Source: UBA5209 sp034002865 (GTDB lineage Bacteria; Patescibacteriota; Dojkabacteria; SC72). From it: a stretch of 64,000 nucleotides of DNA. The translations under genes and the position numbers were made by a program. The stretch is taken from the NCBI GenBank assembly GCA_034002865.1, contig JAVEZR010000002.1, positions 1-64,000 on the forward strand. The letters run 5' to 3'. This document shows, piece by piece, positions 40,064 to 50,074 of the stretch (positions within the stretch are counted from its first letter, which is position 1; every line of letters starts with the position of its first letter). The notes below the pieces were generated by a model. The model was given only the letters and a program-made list of their open reading frames with translations. It was not told the origin of the DNA and ran no database searches.

Positions 40064-40855
40064 ATGTCTAGACTTAGTGAACTTTTAACAGGTATAAGAA
40101 CTACACTTGGTGACCTTAGGGCTCAAAAGTTTGATGAGTCTACACTTTTATCTTTAATAGATGAAGGGCAAAAAGACATAGCTATGCGTACTAGAGCCTA
40201 TAAAGGTGATATAGTACTTGATTTATTTGCTACTGAACATATTATTGAACTTCCTGAAGATGTAGATATAGTTTTAAGAGCTTCTATCGATGAGATAGAA
40301 TTACCATTAATAAGCTATGATGAACTTGACGCTAAGCATCAGAAAGAATCAAAATATGGGCCTCCTAGATTCATTATCTATGATAAGCTCATTCCTAGAC
40401 AGTTACGTCTATTTCCTAATACCAATGAAGATGCTTTAAATACTGTATATGGTGTAGTTACAGATATTGATAATACTGAACTAATACCAACTGTTGGTGA
40501 AATTTGCACAATTGTAGGTTCTGAACCTCTTACCCATATTGAAGGAGTATTTGGAGTAGTTACTGCTATATCTGTGAATAAACTTCGCATCCAATACAGT
40601 AAGATACCACCTACTATAACTAGTGTTGAAGACTCTAGTAAATTGGTATTTAGCCACATATTTGACCAAACATTAAAATTTTATGCTAGTGGTAAAGCTT
40701 TTAGAATAGGCAGAGATACCGCTAATAGGGCTGCTGCTACTGAGGAACTAATGATGTACGAAAGAGACCTGGCTGCTATAATGAAAAAAGCTAATACTAA
40801 TAGTGCATCTACTAGAAATCAATATACAGTACATTATAATGGTGGTTTAACATGA
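40064..40855 (+). CDS. Head-to-tail adaptor protein (P22 gp4-like)
   Basis: 263 residues. The N-terminal helical section MSRLSELLTGIRTTLGDLRA, SLIDEGQKDIAMRTRAYKG, then ELPEDVDIVLRASIDEIELP and GPPRFIIYD, is characteristic of podovirus adaptors that bind under the portal. GAGG precedes the ATG. The stop overlaps the next gene in ATGA. Confidence 0.8.
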   Translation: MSRLSELLTGIRTTLGDLRAQKFDESTLLSLIDEGQKDIAMRTRAYKGDIVLDLFATEHIIELPEDVDIVLRASIDEIELPLISYDELDAKHQKESKYGPPRFIIYDKLIPRQLRLFPNTNEDALNTVYGVVTDIDNTELIPTVGEICTIVGSEPLTHIEGVFGVVTAISVNKLRIQYSKIPPTITSVEDSSKLVFSHIFDQTLKFYASGKAFRIGRDTANRAAATEELMMYERDLAAIMKKANTNSASTRNQYTVHYNGGLT

Positions 40856-41070
40856 GCAAAGTTATAAAACAAAAGCTTGGTATAGAAGACATACATAGCA
40901 ATACAACTAATAAAGAGATAGAGCAAACTAGAGGCACTAAAACAGTTATAATAACTAGTATTGATGCTTCTACAATACCATATTCTGGAGTATATGGTGA
41001 ACTCGGGTTTGTGAGTATAAAAGATAAGCTTGATGAATTATTAGCTAGAATAGAGGAATTGGAGGGCTAG
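40852..41070 (+). CDS. Small fibre-like protein, paralogue of the N terminus of the next gene
   Basis: 72 residues. Its sequence from IKQKLGIEDIH to GFVSIKDK parallels IKQLLGIEDIH to GFVSIKDR of the next gene. A short coiled coil ends it (LDELLARIEELE). It is probably a virion attachment domain that trimerises, lacking the long shaft of its neighbour. Confidence 0.7.
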   Translation: MSKVIKQKLGIEDIHSNTTNKEIEQTRGTKTVIITSIDASTIPYSGVYGELGFVSIKDKLDELLARIEELEG

Positions 41071-42015
41071 ATGGCTAAGGCAATTAAACAGCTACTAGGT
41101 ATAGAGGATATACACTCTGATACACTAGCCCCAGTTGTATCTCAAAACAGAGGAACTGAAGTTGTAGAAATAAGAAGTGTAGATGCTTCTACTTTACCTT
41201 ATGAAGGTTCCCTTGGCGCTACTGGCTTTGTAAGCATAAAGGACAGAATGGACCAGATAGTGTCAGAAGGCTTCTATGAAGATTATTTAGCTGAAATACA
41301 GGAAGCAAGAGATGAAACAGTAGTTGCTAAAGATGAGACAATAGTAGCTAAGAATGAAGCGCTTGCTACAGTTACCACTATAACTACTGCTAGAAATGAA
41401 GCTATTGCAGCTAGAGATATAACAATAACGGCTAAAGATGAAGCTGTGGCGGCGAAAAATATATCTGTGAGTGCAAAAACTGAAGTATTAGTAGCTAAAG
41501 ATGAGGTTGTTTCTGCAGCTGCAACTACACAGGCAGCCACTTTAATCTCTATAGCTAATGCCACAGATGCAGTTAATGCTAGGATTGCTGCTGAAGCTGC
41601 TGCTAGTACTGCAGAAACAGCTAAAGATGATGCTATTTCCGCTAGAGCAGACACAATTATAGCTAAAGATGATGCTATTTCCGCTAGAGCAGACACAATT
41701 ATAGCTAAAGATGATGCTATTTCCGCTAGAGCAGACACAATTATAGCTAAAGATGATGCTATTTCCGCGAAGGATACAGCAGAAGCCAAAGCTGACAGCG
41801 CTGAAATAGCAGCTACTAATGCTAATATATCTAGAAATGCAGCAGAGAGTTTCGCTATTGCTGCTATGAATGCAGCATCTATTTTTGGTATACTTACTTC
41901 TGCTTCTTTTGATACAGAAGGTAGACTTAAATTTATAATACCTGAACCTTCTCAAATTACTAATGTTCTCTTAAATGCACAAGGAAAATTAGTGTTTGAA
42001 GTTACTGGAGTGTAA
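41071..42015 (+). CDS. Long coiled-coil tail fibre protein
   Basis: 314 residues. Residues 1-60 share the attachment domain of the previous gene; residues 75-260 are a long alanine-rich helical coiled coil with repeated KDDAISARADTIIA; the last 45 residues form a small beta end. GGAGG precedes the ATG. It probably joins the tail to the collagen-like fibre encoded next. The 42-bp repeats inside make it length-variable in principle. Confidence 0.7.
   Translation: MAKAIKQLLGIEDIHSDTLAPVVSQNRGTEVVEIRSVDASTLPYEGSLGATGFVSIKDRMDQIVSEGFYEDYLAEIQEARDETVVAKDETIVAKNEALATVTTITTARNEAIAARDITITAKDEAVAAKNISVSAKTEVLVAKDEVVSAAATTQAATLISIANATDAVNARIAAEAAASTAETAKDDAISARADTIIAKDDAISARADTIIAKDDAISARADTIIAKDDAISAKDTAEAKADSAEIAATNANISRNAAESFAIAAMNAASIFGILTSASFDTEGRLKFIIPEPSQITNVLLNAQGKLVFEVTGV
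41620..41768 (+). repeat. Exact 42-bp tandem repeats in the coiled-coil fibre gene
   Basis: Units begin at 41620, 41662 and 41704, followed by a partial unit at 41746. The units are identical and encode 14 residues. Confidence 0.9.
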
Positions 42016-42016
42016 T

Positions 42017-43234
42017 ATGGCAGAGATAATTGTAGGAGCAGTACAACCTATTCCTAAAGGCGATTGGGTAGCTGGCCAATACTATCAACTTAATATAGTA
42101 AGAAATGATGGTGCTACTTGGATAGCAAATAAAGATACTACTGAAGAGCCTAGTGATGTTGCTATTGATTGGGATAAAATGGTAGAAGATGGCATCCAGG
42201 GTATACAGGGTATACAAGGTATTCAGGGTATACAAGGCATTCAAGGTCCAGCAGGCCCAACCGGTGCAACAGGCCCAACCGGTGTAACAGGTGCAATTGG
42301 ACCGGCTGGGCCTAAAGGGGATACAGGTGCAATTGGGCCGGCTGGGCCTAAAGGGGATACAGGTGCAATTGGACCGGCTGGGCCTAAAGGGAATACAGGA
42401 GCAGCTGGCGCTAATGCTGTAACTTTTAGGTCTAGTACTACTAGCAATACCATAGGCACTGGTAGTAAAACTTTTAAATATGCTACTACAGCAAACTTAG
42501 GTTGGGCTACTGGAACTAGACTTAGAGCTGCTAATGGCTACAACTTTATGGAAGGTATTATAACAGCTGTATCCTCTACATCTGTAACTATTGCTGTTGA
42601 TAAAATAGGTGGTAGTGGTACATTTACATCTTGGAACATAAATATAACTGGTGAACCTGGGGTTGCTGCAAGCGGAGAATTATACCCGCTTACTATGCGT
42701 ACAGTGTCTGTGGCAGGCCCTTTCACATACGCTAAATTCATGAGTGGCACACAAGTACCTATATACCCATCTAACCCAGCAGTTAGCTCATATAGACAAC
42801 TTATAGGACATACACCTATGAATGCTGAGCCAACTGCTATAGACAAGTTTTTGCAGGGTATATCTAGACCCTACCCCACGCCAATAGCAGGAGTTTTGAT
42901 TGGTATTAAAATTCCTAAAGATATTCAGGGAACAGCTAGGTTTACTATTACAACATCTATAAGCAATTCAGGACACAAAGAAGCAGGTGCTGGTACAGCT
43001 TATTATCAGTGGGTACGCCTTAGAGCTGGTGTGTATACTAACGTTGGTACTGAGAAAACAAAATCAACTATAGCAGAACAAGCTTTTGCAGCCGAAGATT
43101 TCGAGGTACAACCGAATGACATATTCTTTCTCAAGGGAAGATGCGTACTGACATCAGGTGAACAATGGTTGATAAATGCCTCCTCATATGTTAGGATAAG
43201 TATAGACAACGGCATATTGGATATAACGAAATAA
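42017..43234 (+). CDS. Collagen-like tail fibre protein, complete copy
   Basis: 405 residues from the ATG at 42017, which has GGAG six bases upstream; the longer frame from 41996 lies in the previous gene. N-terminal 60 residues form a small domain (VGAVQPIPKGDW, common in phage fibres), then Gly-Ile-Gln repeats and collagen-like Gly-X-Y repeats (about 60-135) that give a triple-helical shaft, then a globular C-terminal domain. The C-terminal domain probably binds the host surface. Confidence 0.85.
   Translation: MAEIIVGAVQPIPKGDWVAGQYYQLNIVRNDGATWIANKDTTEEPSDVAIDWDKMVEDGIQGIQGIQGIQGIQGIQGPAGPTGATGPTGVTGAIGPAGPKGDTGAIGPAGPKGDTGAIGPAGPKGNTGAAGANAVTFRSSTTSNTIGTGSKTFKYATTANLGWATGTRLRAANGYNFMEGIITAVSSTSVTIAVDKIGGSGTFTSWNINITGEPGVAASGELYPLTMRTVSVAGPFTYAKFMSGTQVPIYPSNPAVSSYRQLIGHTPMNAEPTAIDKFLQGISRPYPTPIAGVLIGIKIPKDIQGTARFTITTSISNSGHKEAGAGTAYYQWVRLRAGVYTNVGTEKTKSTIAEQAFAAEDFEVQPNDIFFLKGRCVLTSGEQWLINASSYVRISIDNGILDITK
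42191..42397 (+). repeat. Gly-Ile-Gln and collagen-type tandem repeats
   Basis: Six 9-bp units encoding GIQ (from 42191), then three nearly identical 36-bp units starting at 42290, 42326 and 42362 encoding AIGPAGPKGDTG. Confidence 0.9.
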
Positions 43235-43521
43235 TGGATATACCGTACATACAAGAAACAGATGGAGGATTCAAAATTATGGACATGGCCCCTCAATTAA
43301 AAGAAAGAATACGTGTAAGATACGCCGATAATATAGGGGTTATAACCCCATATCTCGAAAGGGTTAAACTGTATAGTGAAGAAGATTTTCAAGATTATAC
43401 AGCTAGGCTTGACGCTATCGACCCTATTGAAGACAGACAGTGGATTATGAAAGTACAAAACGTTTGTAACGAAATATATGGTAAATACTCTCATGATGAA
43501 GTCATCTGCAATATGCAATAG
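43234..43521 (+). CDS. Unknown protein following the tail fibre (copy 2)
   Basis: Identical to 626-913. Here the preceding fibre gene is complete, which confirms the TAATG overlap. Confidence 0.7.
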   Translation: MDIPYIQETDGGFKIMDMAPQLKERIRVRYADNIGVITPYLERVKLYSEEDFQDYTARLDAIDPIEDRQWIMKVQNVCNEIYGKYSHDEVICNMQ

Positions 43522-44086
43522 TGGGGGCATGGACTCCATTTATGTAATGGAAAAATTGATAAGCGAAGGGCACACTGTTGTTTCTATACATGTGAATGTT
43601 GCTTCTGAGCTTTCAGATATACATGCAGATAAAGCTAAGCTATTCGCTGACTACTATGGTATAGACCACAAGGAAATAAAAATCGATTTTGGTATTGATG
43701 TCCACAATTACAAACGAGATATAGGAGTGGACGATGTATATGCTGGAATATGTGCTTATCAAGGAGTAGTGTCTACTGTATCAGCAGCTTCTTTAGCTCG
43801 TATGCTAGGCTGCTCAGCACTATATACTGGGCAATATCCTGCTGACTTCATAGACTATAAATTATACTTGAAGATGATGGCTGGAGTTTTAGGTAGCGAG
43901 TATAGGTCCCACTCAAACCCTGTTCCTCATCCAACGATAAATATAGGTATAGAATCAGATGAGATATTAGAGGTTAATGAGTGGGCTAGGAACCATCCTA
44001 TGAAAGACCACTTTATATATTGTAAACAATCATACCCACCATGCGGTGAGTGCTATAAATGTGAAACTAGAACTTTTTTGAGGTGA
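43496..44086 (+). CDS. QueC-like PP-loop ATPase (copy 2)
   Basis: Identical to 888-1478, including the PP-loop and C-terminal Cys cluster. Confidence 0.8.
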   Translation: MKSSAICNSGGMDSIYVMEKLISEGHTVVSIHVNVASELSDIHADKAKLFADYYGIDHKEIKIDFGIDVHNYKRDIGVDDVYAGICAYQGVVSTVSAASLARMLGCSALYTGQYPADFIDYKLYLKMMAGVLGSEYRSHSNPVPHPTINIGIESDEILEVNEWARNHPMKDHFIYCKQSYPPCGECYKCETRTFLR

Positions 44087-44089
44087 AAT

Positions 44090-44671
44090 ATGAGCACAAA
44101 AATACTCAACCCTTTTTTACAGCGTATAGATATTAACGTTGTTATGAAAGAATTTATCATTGCAATAAGCTTTGGCGTTATATACTTCGCCTTGCTTGTA
44201 ACCAATCCGTTTAGCACCTTATCAGGTATTGCTACATTGTCAACTTTCGCATCTATACGCTGGGCTAACTTTATGCGTGGTATGCTCGTATCGTTTCCCA
44301 GTGGGGCAATAGGCTTAGCCTGCGCATCGTATGCATTTAACGTATACAGCGGGCGGTTGGCTCTTGGGGCTTACTCAATTATGACTTGGGCAAACTTGGC
44401 AGTTACGCTTGGACTTATTTATCTTGGGCGTAAATGGGGAAGAAGCACGGCTAAGGACTTAATCATCCTTACACTCACGGCTGTATACATGGCTTGTGCT
44501 ACTAGTCTTAACCATATCGCAGTTATATTGTCTACAAGTAACCAGACCATCGACACAGTTATATTGTACGGTGTCATCTGGAAAATACTGCATCACGTAG
44601 TTCTTTTCTGGGTAGGGTATCCCATAGGTCGTTATTTCGAAACGGCTATAAAAAATATGAGAGGTAAGTAA
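44090..44671 (+). CDS. Polytopic inner-membrane protein (copy 2)
   Basis: Identical to 1482-2063. Confidence 0.6.
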   Translation: MSTKILNPFLQRIDINVVMKEFIIAISFGVIYFALLVTNPFSTLSGIATLSTFASIRWANFMRGMLVSFPSGAIGLACASYAFNVYSGRLALGAYSIMTWANLAVTLGLIYLGRKWGRSTAKDLIILTLTAVYMACATSLNHIAVILSTSNQTIDTVILYGVIWKILHHVVLFWVGYPIGRYFETAIKNMRGK

Positions 44672-45033
44672 TGAAGAAAACGTTTATGGCAGTATTTATA
44701 CTGCTTATGGCTGTCAATGCCTTTGCTCTTGACCTTGGTAAATTCAGTCTCAGTAACACAGTAAGAGCATTTGGGTCTGATGATGAAAAACGCCCTACAA
44801 GACTCGAGTACACGGCTAAGGCATCTGTAAAAGATTTTCCCGTGTGGATTCAGTACACCCACAGGACGGATGTTGGTGATGACGGACAGGAAAACACTGG
44901 GTACAATCAATACACAGTCGGATATGATGTCATAAAGTCAAAAGTCGGTACGGCGTCGATTGTTGTGCAGGAGCAGAACTATACTGACAATAAAGATACT
45001 GTGCGCAGAGCAGGCATAGAACTTAAATTCTAA
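44671..45033 (+). CDS. Small exported, outer-membrane-like protein (copy 2)
   Basis: Identical to 2063-2425, with the same signal peptide and terminal Phe. Confidence 0.6.
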   Translation: MKKTFMAVFILLMAVNAFALDLGKFSLSNTVRAFGSDDEKRPTRLEYTAKASVKDFPVWIQYTHRTDVGDDGQENTGYNQYTVGYDVIKSKVGTASIVVQEQNYTDNKDTVRRAGIELKF

Positions 45034-45037
45034 GTTA

Positions 45038-45076
45038 GGCCCCAGCTAAAGTAGGCTGGGGCCCTAGTTAGGTTTT
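45038..45076 (+). terminator. Cassette terminator (copy 2)
   Basis: Same 9-bp stem as at 2430-2468. Confidence 0.75.
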
Positions 45077-45096
45077 AAGTAGGGGGGTGGTGACTT

Positions 45097-45339
45097 ATGG
45101 AATTCATAAAAATACTACAGATAATACAGATATTACTGTCCTGTGTATTAATACCTATATGCTCAATACTGTTTAAATTATATAGAGAAATACTCGAATT
45201 TAAGCTTGAAGTTGCCCATAATTATGTAAAAAAAGATGATTGTGGTATATGCAAACAAGAAAATAAAAATACACACAAAACTATCTTTGATAGAGTGGAG
45301 AGTTTAAAAAATGGTACTTTTAAGCATAGCAGAAGCTAA
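45097..45339 (+). CDS. Small membrane-anchored lysis-region protein (copy 2)
   Basis: Identical to 2489-2731. Confidence 0.65.
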   Translation: MEFIKILQIIQILLSCVLIPICSILFKLYREILEFKLEVAHNYVKKDDCGICKQENKNTHKTIFDRVESLKNGTFKHSRS

Positions 45340-45718
45340 AAAATGGTTTGAAGACAACTCTTCAAGAATAAAAGACTTTGAACTTGATGAGTTTACTTGT
45401 AAATGCGGATGTGGTACTCTTAAGCTCAATACTGAAGTTATAGAGGGCGCGCAAGACCTCAGAAATGAAATAGGGCCTGTATATATAAACAGTGGATATA
45501 GATGTCCTAAGCATAATAAAGCTGTAGGTGGTAAAGAAGACAGCCAACATTTAGATGGTAATGCTATAGATATAGTGGCCGCAGACTCTAGCATGAGATA
45601 TAAAGTTCTTATGTCTAATGCTATAAGAAAACACTTTAAAGGCATAGGTATAAACTTTAATAAAGGCTTTATACATATGGATAAAAGAAATATTACTGGA
45701 TTAGTATTTCCATATTGA
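45311..45718 (+). CDS. M15-family peptidase endolysin (copy 2)
   Basis: Identical to 2703-3110. Confidence 0.9.
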   Translation: MVLLSIAEAKKWFEDNSSRIKDFELDEFTCKCGCGTLKLNTEVIEGAQDLRNEIGPVYINSGYRCPKHNKAVGGKEDSQHLDGNAIDIVAADSSMRYKVLMSNAIRKHFKGIGINFNKGFIHMDKRNITGLVFPY

Positions 45719-45725
45719 GGTTAAA

Positions 45726-46049
45726 ATGACTGATATAGTATTATACTTATGGGATAAATATATGCCTATCATAGTTATAATTTTTGCCAGTAATGTATTT
45801 ACTGAAATAACTAAGATAGGAATAAAGAGTTTACTTGAGAAATCTAAAAAAAGATTACTTTGTATAGTAATCTTATCAGCAGCTTGGTCTAGCTGGTTTT
45901 ATGCTGGCTATGCTTTTTTTGAAGAATTTAATTATATAGAGGCAGTTCTGGTAGCTAGTTTAACTCCTGTAGCTTATATGATTAAACCTTATCAAAGAGC
46001 TATAATTTATACTTCTAATTGGCTAGCTAATAAAGGAGCTAAGATATGA
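45726..46049 (+). CDS. Probable holin (copy 2)
   Basis: Identical to 3118-3441. Confidence 0.6.
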   Translation: MTDIVLYLWDKYMPIIVIIFASNVFTEITKIGIKSLLEKSKKRLLCIVILSAAWSSWFYAGYAFFEEFNYIEAVLVASLTPVAYMIKPYQRAIIYTSNWLANKGAKI

Positions 46050-46567
46050 TAAGCTCTACTTTTAATAAGATTTGGCAGTGGCTGGCATTAGTCTTTATGG
46101 CTATTATAACAGTGCTTATTACGCTCCTTAAGATAAAAGATAAAAAAATAAGCACTATGGAAGTGCAAAAAGAACAGAAGGAAAATACAGAACTTATTGA
46201 AGTTTTGGAGGCTAATAAAAAGACTAATAAAGACCAAAAAGCCATTAATGATATAGTATCTGAACCAGCTAAAGAAAAATCTACTAAGCCGGTAAAAGGA
46301 AAACCTATTATATTTGGCTTATTAATATTAATAAGTATATCTTGTTATCCTAAAGAGTACGTAGTAATAAAACCTACTAAAGTTATACTTCAGCCCATAT
46401 ATGTACCAAAAACTAATATACCAATTATTTATCCTTGTGAGCAATCTGGAGAAATATATTGTGCACCTTTCTCTGATTTAGAAATAATATGGTATTACAT
46501 AGCGACAATAGAAGAAGCAAACAAGAAACTTAATTCTCAAATAGAATTTTATAACTCTTTGGAGTAG
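46046..46567 (+). CDS. Spanin-like protein (copy 2)
   Basis: Identical to 3438-3959, so the fused frame is not a read error limited to one copy, unless both copies come from the same reads. Confidence 0.6.
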   Translation: MISSTFNKIWQWLALVFMAIITVLITLLKIKDKKISTMEVQKEQKENTELIEVLEANKKTNKDQKAINDIVSEPAKEKSTKPVKGKPIIFGLLILISISCYPKEYVVIKPTKVILQPIYVPKTNIPIIYPCEQSGEIYCAPFSDLEIIWYYIATIEEANKKLNSQIEFYNSLE

Positions 46568-46570
46568 TAT

Positions 46571-48481
46571 ATGCAGCTTAATATGTTTAACGGTGGTATA
46601 AATAAAAGAGTGCACCCTTTTATGCTAGGGCTCACTGAAGGGGCTATATTTAAAAATATAGATAATAGTAGTGGCCCATTTATACCAGAGAAAACTGATT
46701 TACTTTTTAATGACAATGCTTATAGTTTACAGAAATTCATATATTACTATAAAGATAACTGGTATGGCTTTCCGGCAAACACACCCGCATATTTAGATGT
46801 CTATTATATAGAATGGGTTGCCAATTTATATAGATATGTTAACTCGGATGTAGACTATATAGCTAACTTAAATCCTAATATTTCAGTAGATATTGTCTCT
46901 TATACCGGCAGTAATTATTGGACTCTTGTTTCTTTAACTTACTGTATTGAGCTATTTGATATACATACTGGTAGAACTTACAAAAGAATATATAAAACCA
47001 TTAATGTAACTTATCCTTCTTGGGTGCAGATATCAGCTAGTAATGTAACACCAGATAGTAATGTGGGGATAAGAATATGGAGAAAAGTTGATACCCCTGA
47101 TTATACTCCCTCCACAGCAAAGTATTTTAGATTAATACATACTACCAACTATAATATATTTAGTTTCGTGGATAAATCCGATATATCAGGTTATAATTAT
47201 TTACTTGAATTACCTAGTGTTATGACTAGATTAGAAAATGATATATTTATTCCTATATCATCAAGTGACCCTAAATGTGCCCCTACTTTAAAAAGCACTA
47301 GTGTAGCTGAAGGTGAGGGCTTAACTGGAACCTTTACCTATTGCTATACTTTCTATAATAAAGTAACATCTATAGAGTCTGCGCCTAGTCCATACTCAGA
47401 AGAGATAACAGTTGAACATTCTATAATAAATATTACTATTCCTATAGCTCCACCACCAGGTGATGAGTATATGCTATACATTTACCGATTAGGTGGTGAT
47501 AGTGAATATATGATAAGAGTTCAGGAAATAGAAACTAGTTCTCCAATAGTTGACTCAGATGATAGTAATATTAGTTATTCTGGGCAGGCCCTGACAACTT
47601 ATAATTACCCGGTTCCTAGAGAAGCTAAGTATTTCACTGAATATGCTACAATGCTTTTTGCTGCATTAGGTAATACTCTTAGGTATAGTGAAATAGGGTT
47701 AATAGAAGCTTGGAACCCATTTTATAGTATTACATTTGAAAATGATATTACAGGTATAGGGGCCACTGCTAATGGATTGTTAGTGTTCCTTAGAAATAAA
47801 ACTTATATCATAACTGGTAATTCACCTGATACGCTCAGCAAATTTCTCCTTGACGACCAGCAAGGGTGTATAGCCCACAAAACTATAAAATTCGTTAGTG
47901 GTAGTCTTTTATGGCAGTCACTTGATGGTATATGCACTTCTATGGGAGACGCTATTCAATTAGTAAGTGCTGACAAGTTTAAGGTTTTTAATTATGAGCC
48001 TATTAAAGCTGTAGTTAAAGATAATGAATACTTTTTATTTCACACTACTGGAATTTTAGCACTTGATTTTAGGTATAATGCTATAGTTTTTAAAGAGTAT
48101 ACTTTGCCTTCTGATATTGTTGATGTTATGTATATTACAGATATAGATGAAGTTGTCTACAGTTCTGAAGATAAATTATTTAAGCTTTTTAAAGGAACCA
48201 GCAATAGAATTGCTGAATTTTTAACCGGAAAGCTATCTGAGGGGTCTATTTCTAATAGAAAAACTTATTCTGATATCTACACATTTAGTGCTGGAGATGT
48301 CACATTGGATATAAAATTTGACGGGCAACTAGCACTATCAGTAGCATTAGATGATGGTTTTACTGAAATAAAAGTTCCAACAAATTATCAGTTTTCATAT
48401 TATATAGAGCTGCATATAAAAGGTACTGGTGAGTTATATGAAATTGAATATAAAGTAGAAGGAAGACAAAATGGCAGATAA
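46571..48481 (+). CDS. Tail nozzle / stabilisation protein (copy 2)
   Basis: Identical to 3963-5873. Confidence 0.7.
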   Translation: MQLNMFNGGINKRVHPFMLGLTEGAIFKNIDNSSGPFIPEKTDLLFNDNAYSLQKFIYYYKDNWYGFPANTPAYLDVYYIEWVANLYRYVNSDVDYIANLNPNISVDIVSYTGSNYWTLVSLTYCIELFDIHTGRTYKRIYKTINVTYPSWVQISASNVTPDSNVGIRIWRKVDTPDYTPSTAKYFRLIHTTNYNIFSFVDKSDISGYNYLLELPSVMTRLENDIFIPISSSDPKCAPTLKSTSVAEGEGLTGTFTYCYTFYNKVTSIESAPSPYSEEITVEHSIINITIPIAPPPGDEYMLYIYRLGGDSEYMIRVQEIETSSPIVDSDDSNISYSGQALTTYNYPVPREAKYFTEYATMLFAALGNTLRYSEIGLIEAWNPFYSITFENDITGIGATANGLLVFLRNKTYIITGNSPDTLSKFLLDDQQGCIAHKTIKFVSGSLLWQSLDGICTSMGDAIQLVSADKFKVFNYEPIKAVVKDNEYFLFHTTGILALDFRYNAIVFKEYTLPSDIVDVMYITDIDEVVYSSEDKLFKLFKGTSNRIAEFLTGKLSEGSISNRKTYSDIYTFSAGDVTLDIKFDGQLALSVALDDGFTEIKVPTNYQFSYYIELHIKGTGELYEIEYKVEGRQNGR

Positions 48482-48716
48482 TTTACATATACCTAATACA
48501 TTCAGTAGTTTTAGTGTAATAAGAAGATTACTCCAGAATATAGTAACTTCTATAAGGAAAAAAGCTGACATTAGTGAAATGCAAAATTTAATCGATAAAA
48601 AGATTAATAAAGTAGCTATTGTGCCTATTACAATTACTTTGTCTAATCCAGTAACTACTGAAGAAGTGCAAGAGATACTAGACAAAGTAAATGAAATTAT
48701 AAGTAAACTTTCTTGA
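48471..48716 (+). CDS. Small unknown virion-region protein (copy 2)
   Basis: Identical to 5863-6108. Confidence 0.65.
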   Translation: MADNLHIPNTFSSFSVIRRLLQNIVTSIRKKADISEMQNLIDKKINKVAIVPITITLSNPVTTEEVQEILDKVNEIISKLS

Positions 48717-48723
48717 GGGTAAA

Positions 48724-49137
48724 ATGAAAATTCAATACATTAATGATTTACATTTTATGCCATTTATAGTATTATTTAATAAGATGTATAGTGCTATAAA
48801 TAAAGCTAGTGTTTCTATTTCTGCTAGCACAGTGCAAGTAGCTAGTGAAATGCAAAAACCTTTCTTTAGAGCACTGGGTTTGTTTACTGACACAGATGAA
48901 CTAGTGGGCTTTATAACCACCTATGAGCTCACAGTAGATAAAATATTCTGCTCTGGTATATATGTTGAGCCAGAGTTTAGGAAGAGCTCATTAAAGCTGG
49001 TGCGCTATATGGAAAATGAAATTCGTAGGCTAGGTTATAAAACTTGGCATTCTGAAGCAAGAACGGAAGAGGGCAAAATTTTTACCTTGAAATTAGGGGC
49101 TACTGTAGATTATATAGCCTATAAAAAGGAGTTATAA
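48724..49137 (+). CDS. GNAT-fold protein (copy 2)
   Basis: Identical to 6116-6529. Confidence 0.55.
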   Translation: MKIQYINDLHFMPFIVLFNKMYSAINKASVSISASTVQVASEMQKPFFRALGLFTDTDELVGFITTYELTVDKIFCSGIYVEPEFRKSSLKLVRYMENEIRRLGYKTWHSEARTEEGKIFTLKLGATVDYIAYKKEL

Positions 49138-49138
49138 T

Positions 49139-50074
49139 ATGGGTGGCGGTGGTGGACTAATTGGAAAAGTCACTGATACTGTAGGACTTACTGACTACGC
49201 TGGTGCAGAAAAAGCCCAGAAAAACGCAGTTAATGCTACTAATCAAGCTTCAGAGATTTCTATGCAGATAGCTAAGGATAACATAGCTTTTCAGAAAGAA
49301 CAGCTTGATTTTACTAAAGAGCAGTATGCTGACTGGGAGAAAGCATTCGGCAGCATTCAGGAAAATCTTGGAGAATATTATAATAATCTTAGTGGTACAA
49401 AATATACAAATAGAGCTTTAGCTGCAGAAGCACAAGAGTACTCTAGAGCTAATACCGAACTTAACTCAATGCTGGCACAAAGAGGTATGTCTGGCAGCGG
49501 TATGGAAGCCGCAGCAAAAACTGCTCTTTTGTCTTCATCAGTTCAAAATAGAGCTATCATAAGAGCTACTGCTGATGACACTGTAGCCCAGCAAAAAATG
49601 AATTTCCTTGGTTTAGGGCTTGGGCAAGGCTCAGCAATGCTTGGAACTATGGCTGGGCAAACTGGCAACATAGGTAATGCTTATAACGCCAATATGGCTT
49701 CTCAGACACAGCTATACTCAAATTTAGCTAGTATACAAGGGTCATATGCTAACACTGCATTATCTGGGTCACTGCAGAATCTGGGTGGAATGATTTCTAG
49801 TGGTATAAATGCAACTGGTAGTTATCTAGGTGGCAAAGCTATAGCTGCTTCAGATACTAGACTTAAAAGTAATATAACTTTTATAGATGAAGTAAATGGA
49901 ATAAATGTATACTCTTGGGAGTGGAATGCTTTAGCTAAACAACTAGGTTTAGTTGGTAAAGCAACAGGTGTACTTGCTCAAGAGATAGCAGATATATATC
50001 CCGAAGCTATAGGAGAAATCAGTGGCTACCTAGCTGTTGATTATGCTAAACTTAATGAACTGGTAGGTGTATAA
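49139..50074 (+). CDS. Ejection-type protein with S74 domain (copy 2)
   Basis: Identical to 6531-7466. Confidence 0.7.
   Translation: MGGGGGLIGKVTDTVGLTDYAGAEKAQKNAVNATNQASEISMQIAKDNIAFQKEQLDFTKEQYADWEKAFGSIQENLGEYYNNLSGTKYTNRALAAEAQEYSRANTELNSMLAQRGMSGSGMEAAAKTALLSSSVQNRAIIRATADDTVAQQKMNFLGLGLGQGSAMLGTMAGQTGNIGNAYNANMASQTQLYSNLASIQGSYANTALSGSLQNLGGMISSGINATGSYLGGKAIAASDTRLKSNITFIDEVNGINVYSWEWNALAKQLGLVGKATGVLAQEIADIYPEAIGEISGYLAVDYAKLNELVGV

Noticed and set aside
41283..41789. Long - strand ORF rich in Ala, Ser, Ile and Val opposite the coiled-coil fibre gene
   Set aside because: A mirror of the repetitive + strand coding sequence without a ribosome site.
41996..42016. Start of the fibre gene at 41996
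   Set aside because: It lies within the previous gene; the ATG at 42017 has a well-placed GGAG.
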